Shown: positions 1 to 8,208, numbered from the stretch's first letter. The stretch: DNA of 64,000 nt from Nitrospira sp. (GCA_030653545.1 JAURZE010000022.1:1-64000), one strand, 5' to 3'. The notes: generated from the letters alone by a model not told the origin. A program made the numbers and translations.

Positions 1-131
1 ACACCCAGCGCGAGTTGAACGCCATCGCCCATCGGTTGAACACGCGCCCGAGGAAATGTCTCGACTTTGCCACGCCCCTGGAAGTCTATGCGCAATTGCG
101 CCATCATTCACCCGTTGCACTTGGAACTTGA
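1..131 (+). CDS. IS30-family transposase, C-terminal fragment
   Basis: Frame 3 reads, from base 3, about 42 residues to a TGA at 129-131. The segment LNTRPRKCLDFATPLEVY matches the signature at the end of IS30-family DDE transposases, where the last catalytic region is followed by N-x-R-P-R-K-x-L-x-F-x-T-P. IS30 transposases carry an N-terminal helix-turn-helix and an RNase H-like core, which lie off the window here. Whether the full gene is intact cannot be judged. It is too short to stand alone. Confidence 0.8.
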   Translation, partial: TQRELNAIAHRLNTRPRKCLDFATPLEVYAQLRHHSPVALGT

Positions 132-140
132 AACCGCCCT
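1..140 (+). mobile_element. Right end of an IS30-family insertion sequence (partial, cut by window edge)
   Basis: The first 131 bases encode the C-terminus of an IS30-type transposase, and the sequence around 130-138 (gaaaccgcc) resembles the terminal inverted repeat of such elements, ending near base 140. The element lies inside a sensor gene read on the opposite strand. The left end and any target-site duplication are outside the window, so the exact boundary is an estimate. Confidence 0.7.
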
Positions 141-952
141 GTAATTACCTCTACATGGCGACGCCAGTGCTGCTCTTCGACATACCCGAGAGGGGAGGAC
201 TCGGCCAGCTTTGTTGAGAGAAGGCCCAGGGAAGCAAGATTCACTTTTCCTTCTTCTCTTAAACCTGTATCAATGAGCAGATCTCCACTTTGATTCACAA
301 TCTGATATTCCAATCCCGCCTGCATTCCCCAGAGTGCATGCAACGAATCCAGGGTGTGGGTAAAGTAGGTTTCCAGAGTCGGCAACGCGATGCGAAGTAT
401 CAGGGCCCCGATGAATTCGTTCCGGTCCCCTCTGATCGGCGCCGTAAATTGCAGGGTGTGGCTGTCGTGAAGATCGGCTATGGAAAGCGAGGCCTCCAGG
501 GTGTCGGTGGGGGTGAGGCTTCGGACGGGCTCAAACCATGTTGCTCCGCTCAGATCATTTCCGATGCTCTCCGGGCTAGTGGCTGCGATAATGTGCCCGG
601 TCGCATCCGTGAATCCAATCCACTGGTACACGCGATAGGCCCCTAGGACCCATTCCAAATGCCTGGTTATGGCCACCGGGTTGTGTTCCCGGAAGAGTTT
701 GTGTTGTGTCAACACCCGAATGTCCCCGCGGCGTTCGACCAAGAGATTATTGATAGTCCCTGCGATATCGACCGCAGCCATCGCCAGAGTCCTGCCGGCG
801 TGTCCGATCAATTTGGTTTGGAGATACTGCAGGGATAGGCCCGCTAAGAGGACCATAACGACGAAGGTGATAATAGTCACCATTACTAGGCGCCACGATG
901 ACAGGGCGTCATCGCGCCGAATACTGTGCCAGGTTTGTGCCGACTTCGTCAT
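104..952 (-). pseudogene. Sensor protein (transmembrane plus Cache-like domain), truncated by the IS30 element
   Basis: The 282-residue reading frame starts at 952 with a short cytoplasmic stretch. A membrane segment follows at about residues 22-43, then an extracytoplasmic region of about 230 residues that resembles a dCache-type ligand-binding domain (for example WIGFTDATGHIIAATSP and LQFTAPIRGDRNEFIGALIL). The frame runs to about VEVITGR and then enters the transposon terminus, where it stops after a few IS-encoded residues. In intact relatives such a domain is followed by a second membrane helix and a HAMP/kinase, cyclase or chemoreceptor output. None of that is present, so the protein is presumably non-functional. 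The missing output could lie on the far side of the element. Confidence 0.65.
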
Positions 953-1303
953 GGGATGGATCTCATGGACTCAGACGTTGCCGAGAAGGTCTCCTCGAGT
1001 GCTCGGTAGAGCTGGCGGAATCCATTGCTGCAGGGGTGTTAGCCAAGTTCGACTCACGGTACGGACAAGCTTTTGCCGGTTATGAAGATTTCATGAGGGC
1101 TAGTACGGCAGCCTTCCATCAAGGATTGTCCTCAGGCGTAGCACAAGGTGTCGCTGTGCTTCATCGGTTGATAAGGCGCCAAACTGTAGCTGCAGGTTCG
1201 TATCGGGGGATTTTCTCGCGAGGCAGAAGGTGGATCAGGCTATGGATTGCTATACCGAATCAATCGTATCAAATGGCAGGGGGGGGCAAAAGTCAGTCCA
1301 GTT
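953..1303. other. Intergenic stretch with no recognisable gene
   Basis: Several overlapping frames are open here, but none has a protein-like composition or a good ribosome-binding site. I see no RNA gene or convincing terminator. A G-run at about 1279-1286 precedes the end of the methyltransferase gene. It may contain the promoter of the truncated sensor gene. Confidence 0.5.
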
Positions 1304-2473
1304 TCAGGTTGGTGCTGTGAGCCGTCTTCGTGCTCCACCTTGGACGATGAGGAATTCGTAGAGGCGGCATTCGATGGCGCCGTTGAAGAGGGGCGTGCGT
1401 TTGGTGGGAGCCAGGCCGATGAGCTTCGGAGCCCGGAGGTCTCCGGTGAAGAGATACACGCGCCAGCCGACGCACCGGGTTTTCAGCCAGGAGCCCAGTT
1501 TGGGATAAAACACATCCAGATCGGCTTGAGTGCCGAGTCGGACGCCATAGGGGGGATTCATGACGATGGTGCCGGGCTCTTGCGGAGGAGTGAGATCGAA
1601 CAAATCTATTTGGGTAAGTGCGATGTCATTGGCGACTCCGGCGCGGGTGAACTGATCCTTGGCGGTTTGCACGGCGCGCGCGTCTCGATCTGATGCATAG
1701 ATGGAGGCCGGAGCCGCTGGCAATTGTTTGGCTTGGGCCTGAGCCTGGACCGTTTTCCAGAGTGCCTGGTCGAAATTCGAGAAGAGTTCAAAGGCGAAGC
1801 GCCGACCCAGTCCGGGGGCTATTCTCCTGGCAAGCATGGCCGCTTCGAGCGGAATGGTCCCCCCGCCGCAGAGGGGATCGAGGAGTGGGGTGGTTCCGTT
1901 CCAGCCGGTGAGCTGGACGATGCCGGCGGCCAGATTCTCGCGCAAGGGGGCTTCGACGGTGGATTCGCGGAAGCCGCGCTTGAAGAGCGAGTCCCCCGTG
2001 GTTCCGAGATAAAGCGTGAGATGGGTGGCATCGAGAAAGGCGTCGATCCGGATGTCCGGGCGGTTGGAGTGTACGCTGGGACGAGCGCCTTTCAGCTTGG
2101 TGAAGGTGTCACAGACGGCATCCTTAATGCGCAGTGTGACGAAGTCGATACTTTTAAGCGGACAGTGCTGTGCGCTGGTTTTGACTTTGATGGTGCGCGC
2201 GGGGGTGAACCATTGTGGCCAGGGGAGAGCGGAGGCTGCGACGTAGATATCTTGTTCGGTGCGATACGGGACGTGCGCGACTTCCAGCAGTATACGGCTG
2301 GCCATGCGACTTTCCAGATTGGCCCGGTAGATGGTGGCGAGACCGCCGGAAAATCCGACGCCTCCCTCGGCTGGGCGCAGGTCGGTGGCGCCGAGGGCGG
2401 CCAGTTCCTGTTGCAGCAACGCTTCGAGGCCGCGCGGACAGGGTGCAAAGCAGCGGTAGTTTGTGTTATCCAT
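1304..2473 (-). CDS. THUMP-domain class I rRNA methyltransferase (RlmL/RlmK-N type)
   Basis: The product is a SAM-dependent RNA methyltransferase of about 389 residues. The N-terminal part (FAPCPRGLEALLQQEL) matches the ferredoxin-like/THUMP RNA-binding region of RlmL-type enzymes, which methylate 23S rRNA guanine N2. The C-terminal Rossmann fold has SAM motif I, DPLCGGGT, near residue 200 and catalytic motif IV, NPPYG, near residue 310. The length fits the stand-alone RlmL N-half family, without the RlmK fusion seen in E. coli. ATG at 2473 is chosen because AGGTG lies just upstream; an in-frame GTG at 2482 is an alternative. It is divergent from the Nudix gene. The exact target base is not deducible. 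Confidence 0.85.
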   Translation of the reverse strand: MDNTNYRCFAPCPRGLEALLQQELAALGATDLRPAEGGVGFSGGLATIYRANLESRMASRILLEVAHVPYRTEQDIYVAASALPWPQWFTPARTIKVKTSAQHCPLKSIDFVTLRIKDAVCDTFTKLKGARPSVHSNRPDIRIDAFLDATHLTLYLGTTGDSLFKRGFRESTVEAPLRENLAAGIVQLTGWNGTTPLLDPLCGGGTIPLEAAMLARRIAPGLGRRFAFELFSNFDQALWKTVQAQAQAKQLPAAPASIYASDRDARAVQTAKDQFTRAGVANDIALTQIDLFDLTPPQEPGTIVMNPPYGVRLGTQADLDVFYPKLGSWLKTRCVGWRVYLFTGDLRAPKLIGLAPTKRTPLFNGAIECRLYEFLIVQGGARRRLTAPT

Positions 2474-2502
2474 CCTGATCACCTAATGAGAAAGAGCCTG
2501 CC

Positions 2503-3063
2503 GTGAAATTCTGCAGTACCTGCGGGGCCCCGGTCAGCCAAAAGATCCCAGCCGGCGACAATGTGCTGCGCTATGTGTGCGACCATTGTCAGGCTATTCA
2601 TTACCACAATCCCAAGATTGTCGCTGGCTGTATTCCCGAATGGGAGGGGCAGATCCTGTTGTGTCGGCGTGCGATCGAGCCGCGGCTGGGGCTCTGGACG
2701 TTTCCGGCCGGATTTATGGAGATCGGGGAGACGACGGAAGAGGCGGCGGCCCGGGAGACGAAGGAAGAGGCGCTGGCGGATGTGGAGATTACGGCGTTGT
2801 ACGCGGTGCTCAGTATGCCGCATATCGGGCAGGTGTACATGGTGTTCCGCGGGCGCATGCTGACCCCTGAGTTTGGAGCCGGCGCTGAAAGCCTGGAGGT
2901 GCGTTTGTTTCCCCGCCACGCGATTCCCTGGGATGGCATGGCCTTTCCGGTGGTTGCTGAAGCGCTTCGTCGGTTTGTGAAGGATGCCGCTGTGGGGCAA
3001 TTCCCTCTGCATCTGGCGAGCGTCGATGATCGGATGCCGCCTGAGCCGGTTCCTGATTTGTGA
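2503..3063 (+). CDS. Zinc-ribbon Nudix hydrolase (NudC-like)
   Basis: The protein has 186 residues and a GTG start. The N-terminus holds a zinc ribbon with two CxxC pairs (CSTC and CDHC). A Nudix fold follows with a complete Nudix box, GFMEIGETTEEAAARE followed by TKEE, matching G-x5-E-x7-RE-x2-EE. The zinc ribbon plus Nudix order is that of NADH pyrophosphatase/NUDT12-type enzymes, which hydrolyse dinucleotides such as NAD(H). The protein is shorter than E. coli NudC, and I do not see the NudC-specific SQPWPFPxS array, so the substrate is uncertain. It begins 30 bases from the divergent methyltransferase gene. Confidence 0.8.
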   Translation: MKFCSTCGAPVSQKIPAGDNVLRYVCDHCQAIHYHNPKIVAGCIPEWEGQILLCRRAIEPRLGLWTFPAGFMEIGETTEEAAARETKEEALADVEITALYAVLSMPHIGQVYMVFRGRMLTPEFGAGAESLEVRLFPRHAIPWDGMAFPVVAEALRRFVKDAAVGQFPLHLASVDDRMPPEPVPDL

Positions 3064-3070
3064 CCGGCCG

Positions 3071-3331
3071 CTACCGAAGGCGGGCGCGCGGCACAATGGC
3101 GTGGATGTCTACGAGCGAGTCGGTGCGATCGATCGTGTAAAAAATCCGCCAATCCCCGACAGCGTATTTCGACAGGCCCGGCAGATTCGGCGCGACCGGC
3201 TCATGGCGCAGGTTGTCCACGTTTGACGCGATCCATTTGGTTTTGTCGAAGAGCCGTTGGGCCATAGCGGGATCAACCTGCGTCAGGTCCTGGATGACGG
3301 TCGGTCGGAAGGCGAGGCGAAACCAGGCCAT
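3071..3331 (-). CDS. RelE/ParE-family toxin
   Basis: This 86-residue protein has the plasmid-stabilisation toxin pattern: N-terminal F-R-P-T-V-I-Q-D-L, a central region ending N-L-P-G-L-S-K-Y-A-V-G-D-W-R-I-F-Y, and a C-terminal V-D-I-H-A-I-V-P-R stretch. RelE/ParE-fold toxins are mRNA interferases or gyrase inhibitors; the conserved GDWRIFY strand and terminal basic residues fit the fold. It lies 6 bases downstream of a 67-residue gene that would be its antitoxin. Which target it hits cannot be read from sequence. Confidence 0.8.
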   Translation of the reverse strand: MAWFRLAFRPTVIQDLTQVDPAMAQRLFDKTKWIASNVDNLRHEPVAPNLPGLSKYAVGDWRIFYTIDRTDSLVDIHAIVPRARLR

Positions 3332-3337
3332 GGTCGG

Positions 3338-3541
3338 TTACCAGCGCAGCCCGAGTCGGTCGGCCACGTCATCGCCCGAGAGTCGTTCGCTGCTGGTGAG
3401 GGACTCTTTCAAGCGCGCCTGCAGGGCGTCCCCCAATGCCAACCCGAGGTCCGGATCGCCAATGAGTTCGCGTAGGCGATCGTCGACGAGGCCCTGGACG
3501 AGTTCTTTTAACTGTTGGGGTGTAAGCTGGGAGAGATCCAT
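3338..3541 (-). CDS. Putative antitoxin of the RelE/ParE-type module
   Basis: This 67-residue acidic protein is encoded just upstream of the RelE-like toxin, in the usual antitoxin-first order with a 6-base gap. The sequence is rich in Leu, Asp and Glu, with a helical N-terminus (LTPQQLKELVQGLVDDRLRELIGDPDL) and no obvious ribbon-helix-helix or HTH signature. The assignment rests on size and position, so it is inferred. The antitoxin and toxin would form a translationally linked pair. Confidence 0.6.
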   Translation of the reverse strand: MDLSQLTPQQLKELVQGLVDDRLRELIGDPDLGLALGDALQARLKESLTSSERLSGDDVADRLGLRW

Positions 3542-3607
3542 GGTTTGAGAGGATACGGAGTTGCTCGGGAGAATTGCAACATTCCTGTTGCGAGAGGCGA
3601 GGAAGGC

Positions 3608-3934
3608 TTAGGCGGCGTGCGTGGCGGACGAGAGTTTGGTGATCAGTTGATTGAGGCGTTCGAGTTGCGGGGGCGCAATCGTGAGGAATTCGATGCCGAT
3701 ACCGTGCGAGCCGGTCCAGCGGACCGCGGCATTGGAAATGATGATCGGGGAGGCTTCTCCGGGGAGTTGCAGTGAGACCTCCAATTGCATGCCCGTAAAC
3801 GGTCTGATGACGCTTTCGACCCGGCACCCTTTGAGGGAGACATCGCGGAGCGCGGCGTTATACTTCAATCGATCCCGCTGGACGAGCGTGCTCGAGATGG
3901 AGGCCGGGAATCGGGGAAACTTCCGTGTCACCAT
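3608..3934 (-). CDS. PilZ-domain protein (c-di-GMP effector), second of a tandem pair
   Basis: The protein has 108 residues and is essentially only a PilZ domain. RKFPR near the N-terminus fits the RxxxR c-di-GMP-binding motif, and DVSLKG fits the D/N-x-S-x-x-G motif about 25 residues later. A beta-barrel core ending IGIEFL follows. PilZ proteins bind cyclic di-GMP and control motility, exopolysaccharide or adhesion through protein contacts. It lies 2 bases downstream of another PilZ gene, so the two are probably co-transcribed and may bind the same partner. Both c-di-GMP motifs are intact. Confidence 0.8.
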   Translation of the reverse strand: MVTRKFPRFPASISSTLVQRDRLKYNAALRDVSLKGCRVESVIRPFTGMQLEVSLQLPGEASPIIISNAAVRWTGSHGIGIEFLTIAPPQLERLNQLITKLSSATHAA

Positions 3935-3936
3935 TG

Positions 3937-4293
3937 TCAGGACTCCTCTGATAGCTGCTCAATCAATTGCGCCAACCGATCTCGCTCTGACTCCTGCATG
4001 CCGAGAAAGTCGACGCCGAAATCATCTTCCATGGTCCATCGGACAGTGGCCGCATGGACATGGATCGGTCCAATCGTGGGTGGGTGGAGTTCGAGTTTGA
4101 GGATAGCGCCGATTTCTACGGTGACATGTGCGGCGCTCATGATCTTGCATCCACCCAGGCCGAGGTTGTACACGGTACCTGTGGTAACGCAGTCGCCGGT
4201 GCACGAGATGGGGAATTCGACACGATAGCGGGTTTGTTGGCGTAACTCAGCCTTTTCCCGTTCACGTTTGGATTGAGTGGCAAGGGGCCGCAT
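3937..4293 (-). CDS. PilZ-domain protein, first of a tandem pair
   Basis: The protein has about 118 residues. A short basic and acidic helix at the N-terminus precedes RQQTRYR, which fits the RxxxR motif of PilZ domains. The second motif reads NLGLGG instead of D/NxSxxG, with Leu replacing the usual Ser, so nucleotide affinity may be reduced. The barrel ends FGVDFLGM. ATG at 4293 is taken as start; a TTG three codons upstream has a better-spaced AGGA and could be used instead. It is followed closely by the second PilZ gene. Confidence 0.75.
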   Translation of the reverse strand: MRPLATQSKREREKAELRQQTRYRVEFPISCTGDCVTTGTVYNLGLGGCKIMSAAHVTVEIGAILKLELHPPTIGPIHVHAATVRWTMEDDFGVDFLGMQESERDRLAQLIEQLSEES

Positions 4294-4419
4294 AGTGGGC
4301 AAATATTTCCTGTTCGCTACCGTGGTGTAATTCTCTCTGAAGGCTATGTGGCAAGGACGGGAATGTCAATTAAAACGCTGATCTGTGCGAGAGTCTCTCA
4401 TGTTCACGGTTGAGGAATT

Positions 4420-4641
4420 ATGGCCATGAAGCGAAAATCGGGAGAGCCGATCTACTTAGGGCGTCATGTGCTGGCGCTGGGGTTGGCGGTGGTTTGTCCG
4501 GGAGCGCTTCCTCAGCTCTATCATCTGATGGTCGCTCCGATTTCGATGGAGGTCAGGCTGGGGGCGGGATTGCTCATTGCCGTAGGCGCGGGCCTGGTGC
4601 TGGTGCGACTGTACTCAGTGTCAGCGAAAAACGAGCCGTAA
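4420..4641 (+). CDS. Small membrane protein of unknown function
   Basis: This 73-residue protein has two predicted membrane helices, at about residues 16-36 and 45-65, separated by a short loop. The N-terminus is basic. A weak GAGG lies 8 bases before the ATG. I do not recognise a family. It stands alone between the PilZ pair and a convergent periplasmic protein gene. Confidence 0.55.
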   Translation: MAMKRKSGEPIYLGRHVLALGLAVVCPGALPQLYHLMVAPISMEVRLGAGLLIAVGAGLVLVRLYSVSAKNEP

Positions 4642-4663
4642 CGAATCAGCATCGCAGCTTCGT

Positions 4664-5158
4664 TCAGCGACGGCCCCAATGCCGGTAGTGCCGCGGACCC
4701 CAATAGATGTGCGGGCCATAGTAATACGGGTACCCATAAAATCCCGGGCGCCCCAGATAGAGGCCCAGTCCCACGGCCGGCGGGTACACGTAGGTGTAGG
4801 CGCTGTAGGGGACAGAGGGAACGATAGTGGGCGGGGCTGCCAGTTGCCTTTGCATGTCTGCTGTGGCGGCGGCCTGCCGGTCGCTCTGCTGTTTAAGCTG
4901 TTCGACGGCGCCTTGTTGAGCTTGCAGCTGCCCTTTCAGCTTTCCGATCTCTTCCCGCTGCAATTCGATAAAGGTATTGAGACAGCGGGTTTGCGCCTCA
5001 CCTTCGTACGTCGAACATTCCCAGGGTACTGGTTGATTCTGAGCATGCGCCAACCCGGTTGCCAGGAGTATGGCTGCCGCTGCGGCTCCGACGATGAGGA
5101 TGGATTGCGCAAAGCGCTGAGTGTGGGAGGGCGCCATCACGGTTGCCTGACGGGCCAT
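4664..5158 (-). CDS. Periplasmic coiled-coil protein with a Tyr/Gly/Pro-rich tail
   Basis: Starting at the ATG at 5156-5158, which follows a strong GAGGAGG, the product has 164 residues. A signal peptide ends at about LAHAQNQ. A short region with two Cys (WECSTYEGEAQTRC) follows, then an amphipathic helix rich in Gln and Glu (FIELQREEIGKLKGQLQAQQ) likely to form a coiled coil. The tail is dominated by Tyr, Gly and Pro (YGYPYYYGPHIYWG). Such tails occur in small envelope proteins of unknown role. An in-frame start 24 codons further upstream would mask the signal peptide and is rejected. Confidence 0.65.
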   Translation of the reverse strand: MARQATVMAPSHTQRFAQSILIVGAAAAAILLATGLAHAQNQPVPWECSTYEGEAQTRCLNTFIELQREEIGKLKGQLQAQQGAVEQLKQQSDRQAAATADMQRQLAAPPTIVPSVPYSAYTYVYPPAVGLGLYLGRPGFYGYPYYYGPHIYWGPRHYRHWGRR

Positions 5159-5335
5159 AGTGTTCCTCCTCGTGTGACGTGTATCTGCGTACACGCTACC
5201 ATGTGAGATCAGGTTTGAATAGCCCTGCATGTTTCACTCAACGCACGAGCGCTTTCACGGTTGACGAACAGGGATCTGTTCCGCTGTGTGCAGGCGCGGG
5301 TGGTGGTTTGATTTTGAGGGAGCGGCCCCCCTAGA

Positions 5336-6088
5336 ATGCACCATCATTCACACGAGAAGCGCATGCGATCTCCTTCATCCAAGCCGCCGCGGCGGAAGAC
5401 CAGGTCCAAACCTAAGAATGCCATGCTCACGCCATCCCTGAAGCGCCGGTTCCAGCAGCGTTTGCTTAAGTGGTACGGCGAACACGGGCGCGATCTGCCC
5501 TGGCGCAAGACATCCGATCCGTACCATATCCTCGTGTCGGAAGTGATGCTGCAGCAGACGCAGGTCGACCGGGTCATTCCCAAATACCATGAGTTTCTGG
5601 ATCGCTATCCGAGTTTTGAGCATTTGGCGGAGGCGCCCGTTGCCGATGTGAAGAAGACCTGGTATCCGCTCGGCTATAACATCCGCCCGGAGCGGCTCCA
5701 CAGCATCGCGTGTGAAACGGTGGAGCGATACGGCGGGCAGTTGCCCAATGATGCGGAGGAATTGCTGTCCTTTAAAGGGATCGGGCGGTATACGGCCGGG
5801 GCGATTCGTTCCTTTGCCTTCAACGAAGATGCCCCCATTCTCGATACGAACGTGATTCGCGTGCTGCATCGCGTATTCATTGCCGAGGGCGATCCCAAAA
5901 TGCAAAAGGCGCAGCTGTGGGAGTTGTCCGAGGCCTTGATCCCGCGCGGCAAGGGTTATGACTTCAATCAAGCAATCATGGATTTTGGCGCGATGGTCTG
6001 CACCGCGCGCGATCCCTATTGTCTGCTTTGCCCGATGAAGTCGATCTGCAAGACGTATCCGTTCGATGGCGCGTCGACCAGGAAATAG
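5336..6088 (+). CDS. mutY: A/G-specific adenine DNA glycosylase, catalytic domain only (MutY-like)
   Basis: This 250-residue HhH-GPD glycosylase would remove adenine mispaired with 8-oxoguanine. The catalytic Glu lies in SEVMLQQTQ (about E69) and the HhH motif GIGRYTAGA is followed by the catalytic Asp in LDTNVIRVLHR (about D170). Cysteines at about 222, 229, 232 and 238 fit the C-x6-C-x2-C-x5-C 4Fe-4S pattern. Full-length MutY has a C-terminal Nudix-like domain that recognises 8-oxoG. Here the protein stops right after the iron-sulphur loop, and a separate Nudix gene begins 5 bases later. The basic N-terminal 30 residues may be an artefact of start choice; ATG at 5423 is another candidate. 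Confidence 0.85.
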   Translation: MHHHSHEKRMRSPSSKPPRRKTRSKPKNAMLTPSLKRRFQQRLLKWYGEHGRDLPWRKTSDPYHILVSEVMLQQTQVDRVIPKYHEFLDRYPSFEHLAEAPVADVKKTWYPLGYNIRPERLHSIACETVERYGGQLPNDAEELLSFKGIGRYTAGAIRSFAFNEDAPILDTNVIRVLHRVFIAEGDPKMQKAQLWELSEALIPRGKGYDFNQAIMDFGAMVCTARDPYCLLCPMKSICKTYPFDGASTRK

Positions 6089-6093
6089 GGGGT

Positions 6094-6498
6094 ATGACAA
6101 TCATCGAAGTTGCCGCCGGTTTGATTCAGCGCGACGGGCGGTACCTGATTGCCCGGCGAAAGGCCGGAGTGCATCTCGCCGGCTATTGGGAATTCCCCGG
6201 GGGAAAGCGTGAGCATGGCGAATCGCTGGAGGAATGCCTACGGCGAGAATTGCGCGAAGAGTTAAACGTGCTGGTCGGCATTCCTCTGCCGTATCGAATA
6301 GTGCGGCATGAGTATCCGGAGAAGATCGTGGAGCTACATTTCTTTCGTTGCGCCATTGAAAGCGGCGAAGCTGAGGCGTTGGATTGCGCAGAGCTGCGGT
6401 GGGTGTTGCCGGAAGAATTCGATCAGTTCACCTTTCCACCTGCTGACGGAGTGATTCTCGAGTCTCTGCAGCGCGATAGGGTCATGGAGTCGCCATGA
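6094..6498 (+). CDS. Nudix hydrolase, MutT-like
   Basis: This 134-residue Nudix protein resembles MutT, which hydrolyses 8-oxo-dGTP to the monophosphate. The Nudix box GGKREHGESLEECLRREL followed by REEL is complete, and EFPGG precedes it as in MutT. ATG at 6094 follows ATAGGGGG. The gene begins 5 bases after mutY, whose product lacks its usual Nudix-type domain. The product may act as a nucleotide-pool sanitiser, or in trans as the 8-oxoG-recognising part of a split MutY; the second idea is inference. Its stop overlaps the next gene by four bases. Confidence 0.85.
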   Translation: MTIIEVAAGLIQRDGRYLIARRKAGVHLAGYWEFPGGKREHGESLEECLRRELREELNVLVGIPLPYRIVRHEYPEKIVELHFFRCAIESGEAEALDCAELRWVLPEEFDQFTFPPADGVILESLQRDRVMESP

Positions 6499-7211
6499 AA
6501 GTCGTATTGGATATTGAGACGGTTCAAGCGCCGCGTGCGGAATGGGCACACCTTGTCGGAAAAGAGCACCCGCCGGAGGACGCTTTGGCCAGGCCCGGAG
6601 GACTGGACCTCTTTGAAGCCGGTGCCGCTGAGGAAGCGCGCCATGCTGAAGATGAGCAGTACGCCAAATCAGCGTTCGATGGGACGTTCAGCAAGATTGT
6701 CTGCATCGGCCTGCTCGAATTCTCCGATCAGTTGGAAGCCCGTAGCGCGGTGGCCTGGTATGGGAGCAATGAGAAGGAGCTACTCCGTCAGTTCTGGGCC
6801 AGGATTGCGCAAGACCGGCCCACCTTGTTCATTACGCATAACGGCCTGGGATTCGATCTCCCGTTTATTAAAAAACGATCGATTATTCACCAGGTCAAAC
6901 CGAGTTACGACATCAATCTGGCGAAGTTTCGAGCCGAACCGGTTTATGACACGATGGCGATCTGGAGTAATTGGGATACGCGCGGGTGGGTCAAGCTGGA
7001 TGTGCTGGCACGCGCGCTGAATGTGGAAACCAAGTCGGGGAGCGGATCGCAGGTGGCAGAGATGTGGGAGAAGGGCCAGGGACAGGAGCTGGCTCGGTAT
7101 TGCCTGCAAGATACGTATGTCACGTATGCCTGTTTTTGCCGAATGAATTTCCGGCAGCCCCTGTCCAGTGATGTTGTCTTGCTCCAGCCGGAGTTGCTGG
7201 AGCTTTTGTAG
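6495..7211 (+). CDS. Predicted 3'-5' exonuclease, PolB-like DEDD fold
   Basis: This 238-residue protein belongs to the predicted PolB-associated exonuclease family (PF10108-like). Exo I is DIETV at residues 6-10, Exo II is HNGLGFDLPFI near residue 115, and Exo III is YCLQDTYVTY near residue 213, giving the four acidic metal ligands of DEDDy exonucleases. The ATG overlaps the Nudix stop (ATGA), so translation is probably coupled. The three-gene order mutY, mutT-like, exonuclease suggests a small operon for oxidative DNA damage; that link is inferred from context. Confidence 0.8.
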   Translation: MKVVLDIETVQAPRAEWAHLVGKEHPPEDALARPGGLDLFEAGAAEEARHAEDEQYAKSAFDGTFSKIVCIGLLEFSDQLEARSAVAWYGSNEKELLRQFWARIAQDRPTLFITHNGLGFDLPFIKKRSIIHQVKPSYDINLAKFRAEPVYDTMAIWSNWDTRGWVKLDVLARALNVETKSGSGSQVAEMWEKGQGQELARYCLQDTYVTYACFCRMNFRQPLSSDVVLLQPELLELL

Positions 7212-7224
7212 CTATGGTTTCGCC

Positions 7225-8208
7225 CTATCGAGTCGGCTGAAGTTCGGCGGGCTTCTTCTTGGGTGCCGGCTTCGATGAGACATTCTTGGCTTTCATCGCA
7301 TCGCGTTCGGCGGTGCGTTCCTTCAGCTCCTTCTTCATCCACTCTGTTTCCTTGCGAAGGATTTTGATTTCCGATTCCTTGAGAGCGTTGGCTTCTCTCG
7401 CTTGGCGCAGTTCGTCCAGCTTCTTATTGAGGATGTCTTCAGTCGTCAGGTCGCTCGTTGGTTTGTCCGCGGATGCGGACATGTCGCTGATCGCGACAGC
7501 TTGGACCGGTGCTGAAGACTCTTGTCTGGCGGCCACTTTCACAGGAGCCGACAATGCAGGCTGTGCGGCGGGTGCCGGAGTTGCCATCGCTGCTACGGGC
7601 ATGGCAGCGGGCATAGACGCTCTGGCCAGCGCGGTGTAGTCGATCACCATCGACATGGCCCCGGCGGCACCGTTGGCCGCAAACGAGGGGGCCGACTCGA
7701 TGTGGGCAGCCGATTTCGGCATGAACCAGGCGGCTTTCATCCCCTTGGGGGAGGAGATGGTGAAATAAGCCGCTCCATGTTGCACGTAAAGGGTGCCCGC
7801 GGTGGGTGCAGCGCCTGACCCTGCCGATGAAGATACACGGAAACCGACAATCTGCTCCGGTTTCGCTCGCGACAATCCTTGGGCTAGCAGGGGAGCGAGA
7901 AACTCGGCATCTCCATCGCTGAATACTCTCATCGGCTTACTGCCACTCGCGGGCATTCTGCTGGAGGCCGAGGCGGCCTCCTCGGTCATGACACCTTTCA
8001 CAATTTTCAGCATCGTATTCTGATCAATGATCGTCGGGTGATTGGCCTCGAAAGACCATTCAGACACTTCCTCGAGATAGACAGAGCCTTTGGCGCTCTG
8101 ATGCATGGACTGGGATCCTGAGACCATGGAACAGCCGCTAAAGAGCACGGCTGCCAGAAGCCATCCTGTTGTCCTGTATCGAGTCTGATTGTTGCGAATT
8201 GAATGCAT
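7225..8208 (-). CDS. Lipoprotein with Ala-rich linker and C-terminal coiled coil
   Basis: The start at the ATG at 8206-8208 is supported by GAAGGAG just upstream. The 327-residue product has a lipobox, LFSGC, near residue 22, so it is predicted to be lipidated. A globular region of about 170 residues follows, with no family I recognise. A low-complexity Ala/Pro/Met-rich linker comes next. The C-terminal helix (LNKKLDELRQAREANALKES) is Lys/Glu-rich and likely a coiled coil, ending in a basic tail. An upstream in-frame extension of 84 codons is ignored. A good promoter lies at 8236-8264. Confidence 0.65.
   Translation of the reverse strand: MHSIRNNQTRYRTTGWLLAAVLFSGCSMVSGSQSMHQSAKGSVYLEEVSEWSFEANHPTIIDQNTMLKIVKGVMTEEAASASSRMPASGSKPMRVFSDGDAEFLAPLLAQGLSRAKPEQIVGFRVSSSAGSGAAPTAGTLYVQHGAAYFTISSPKGMKAAWFMPKSAAHIESAPSFAANGAAGAMSMVIDYTALARASMPAAMPVAAMATPAPAAQPALSAPVKVAARQESSAPVQAVAISDMSASADKPTSDLTTEDILNKKLDELRQAREANALKESEIKILRKETEWMKKELKERTAERDAMKAKNVSSKPAPKKKPAELQPTR

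Noticed and set aside
898..1320. Open frames of 138-148 codons on the + strand between the sensor gene and the methyltransferase gene
   Set aside because: Composition is not protein-like, several frames overlap, and the right part is antisense to the methyltransferase gene.
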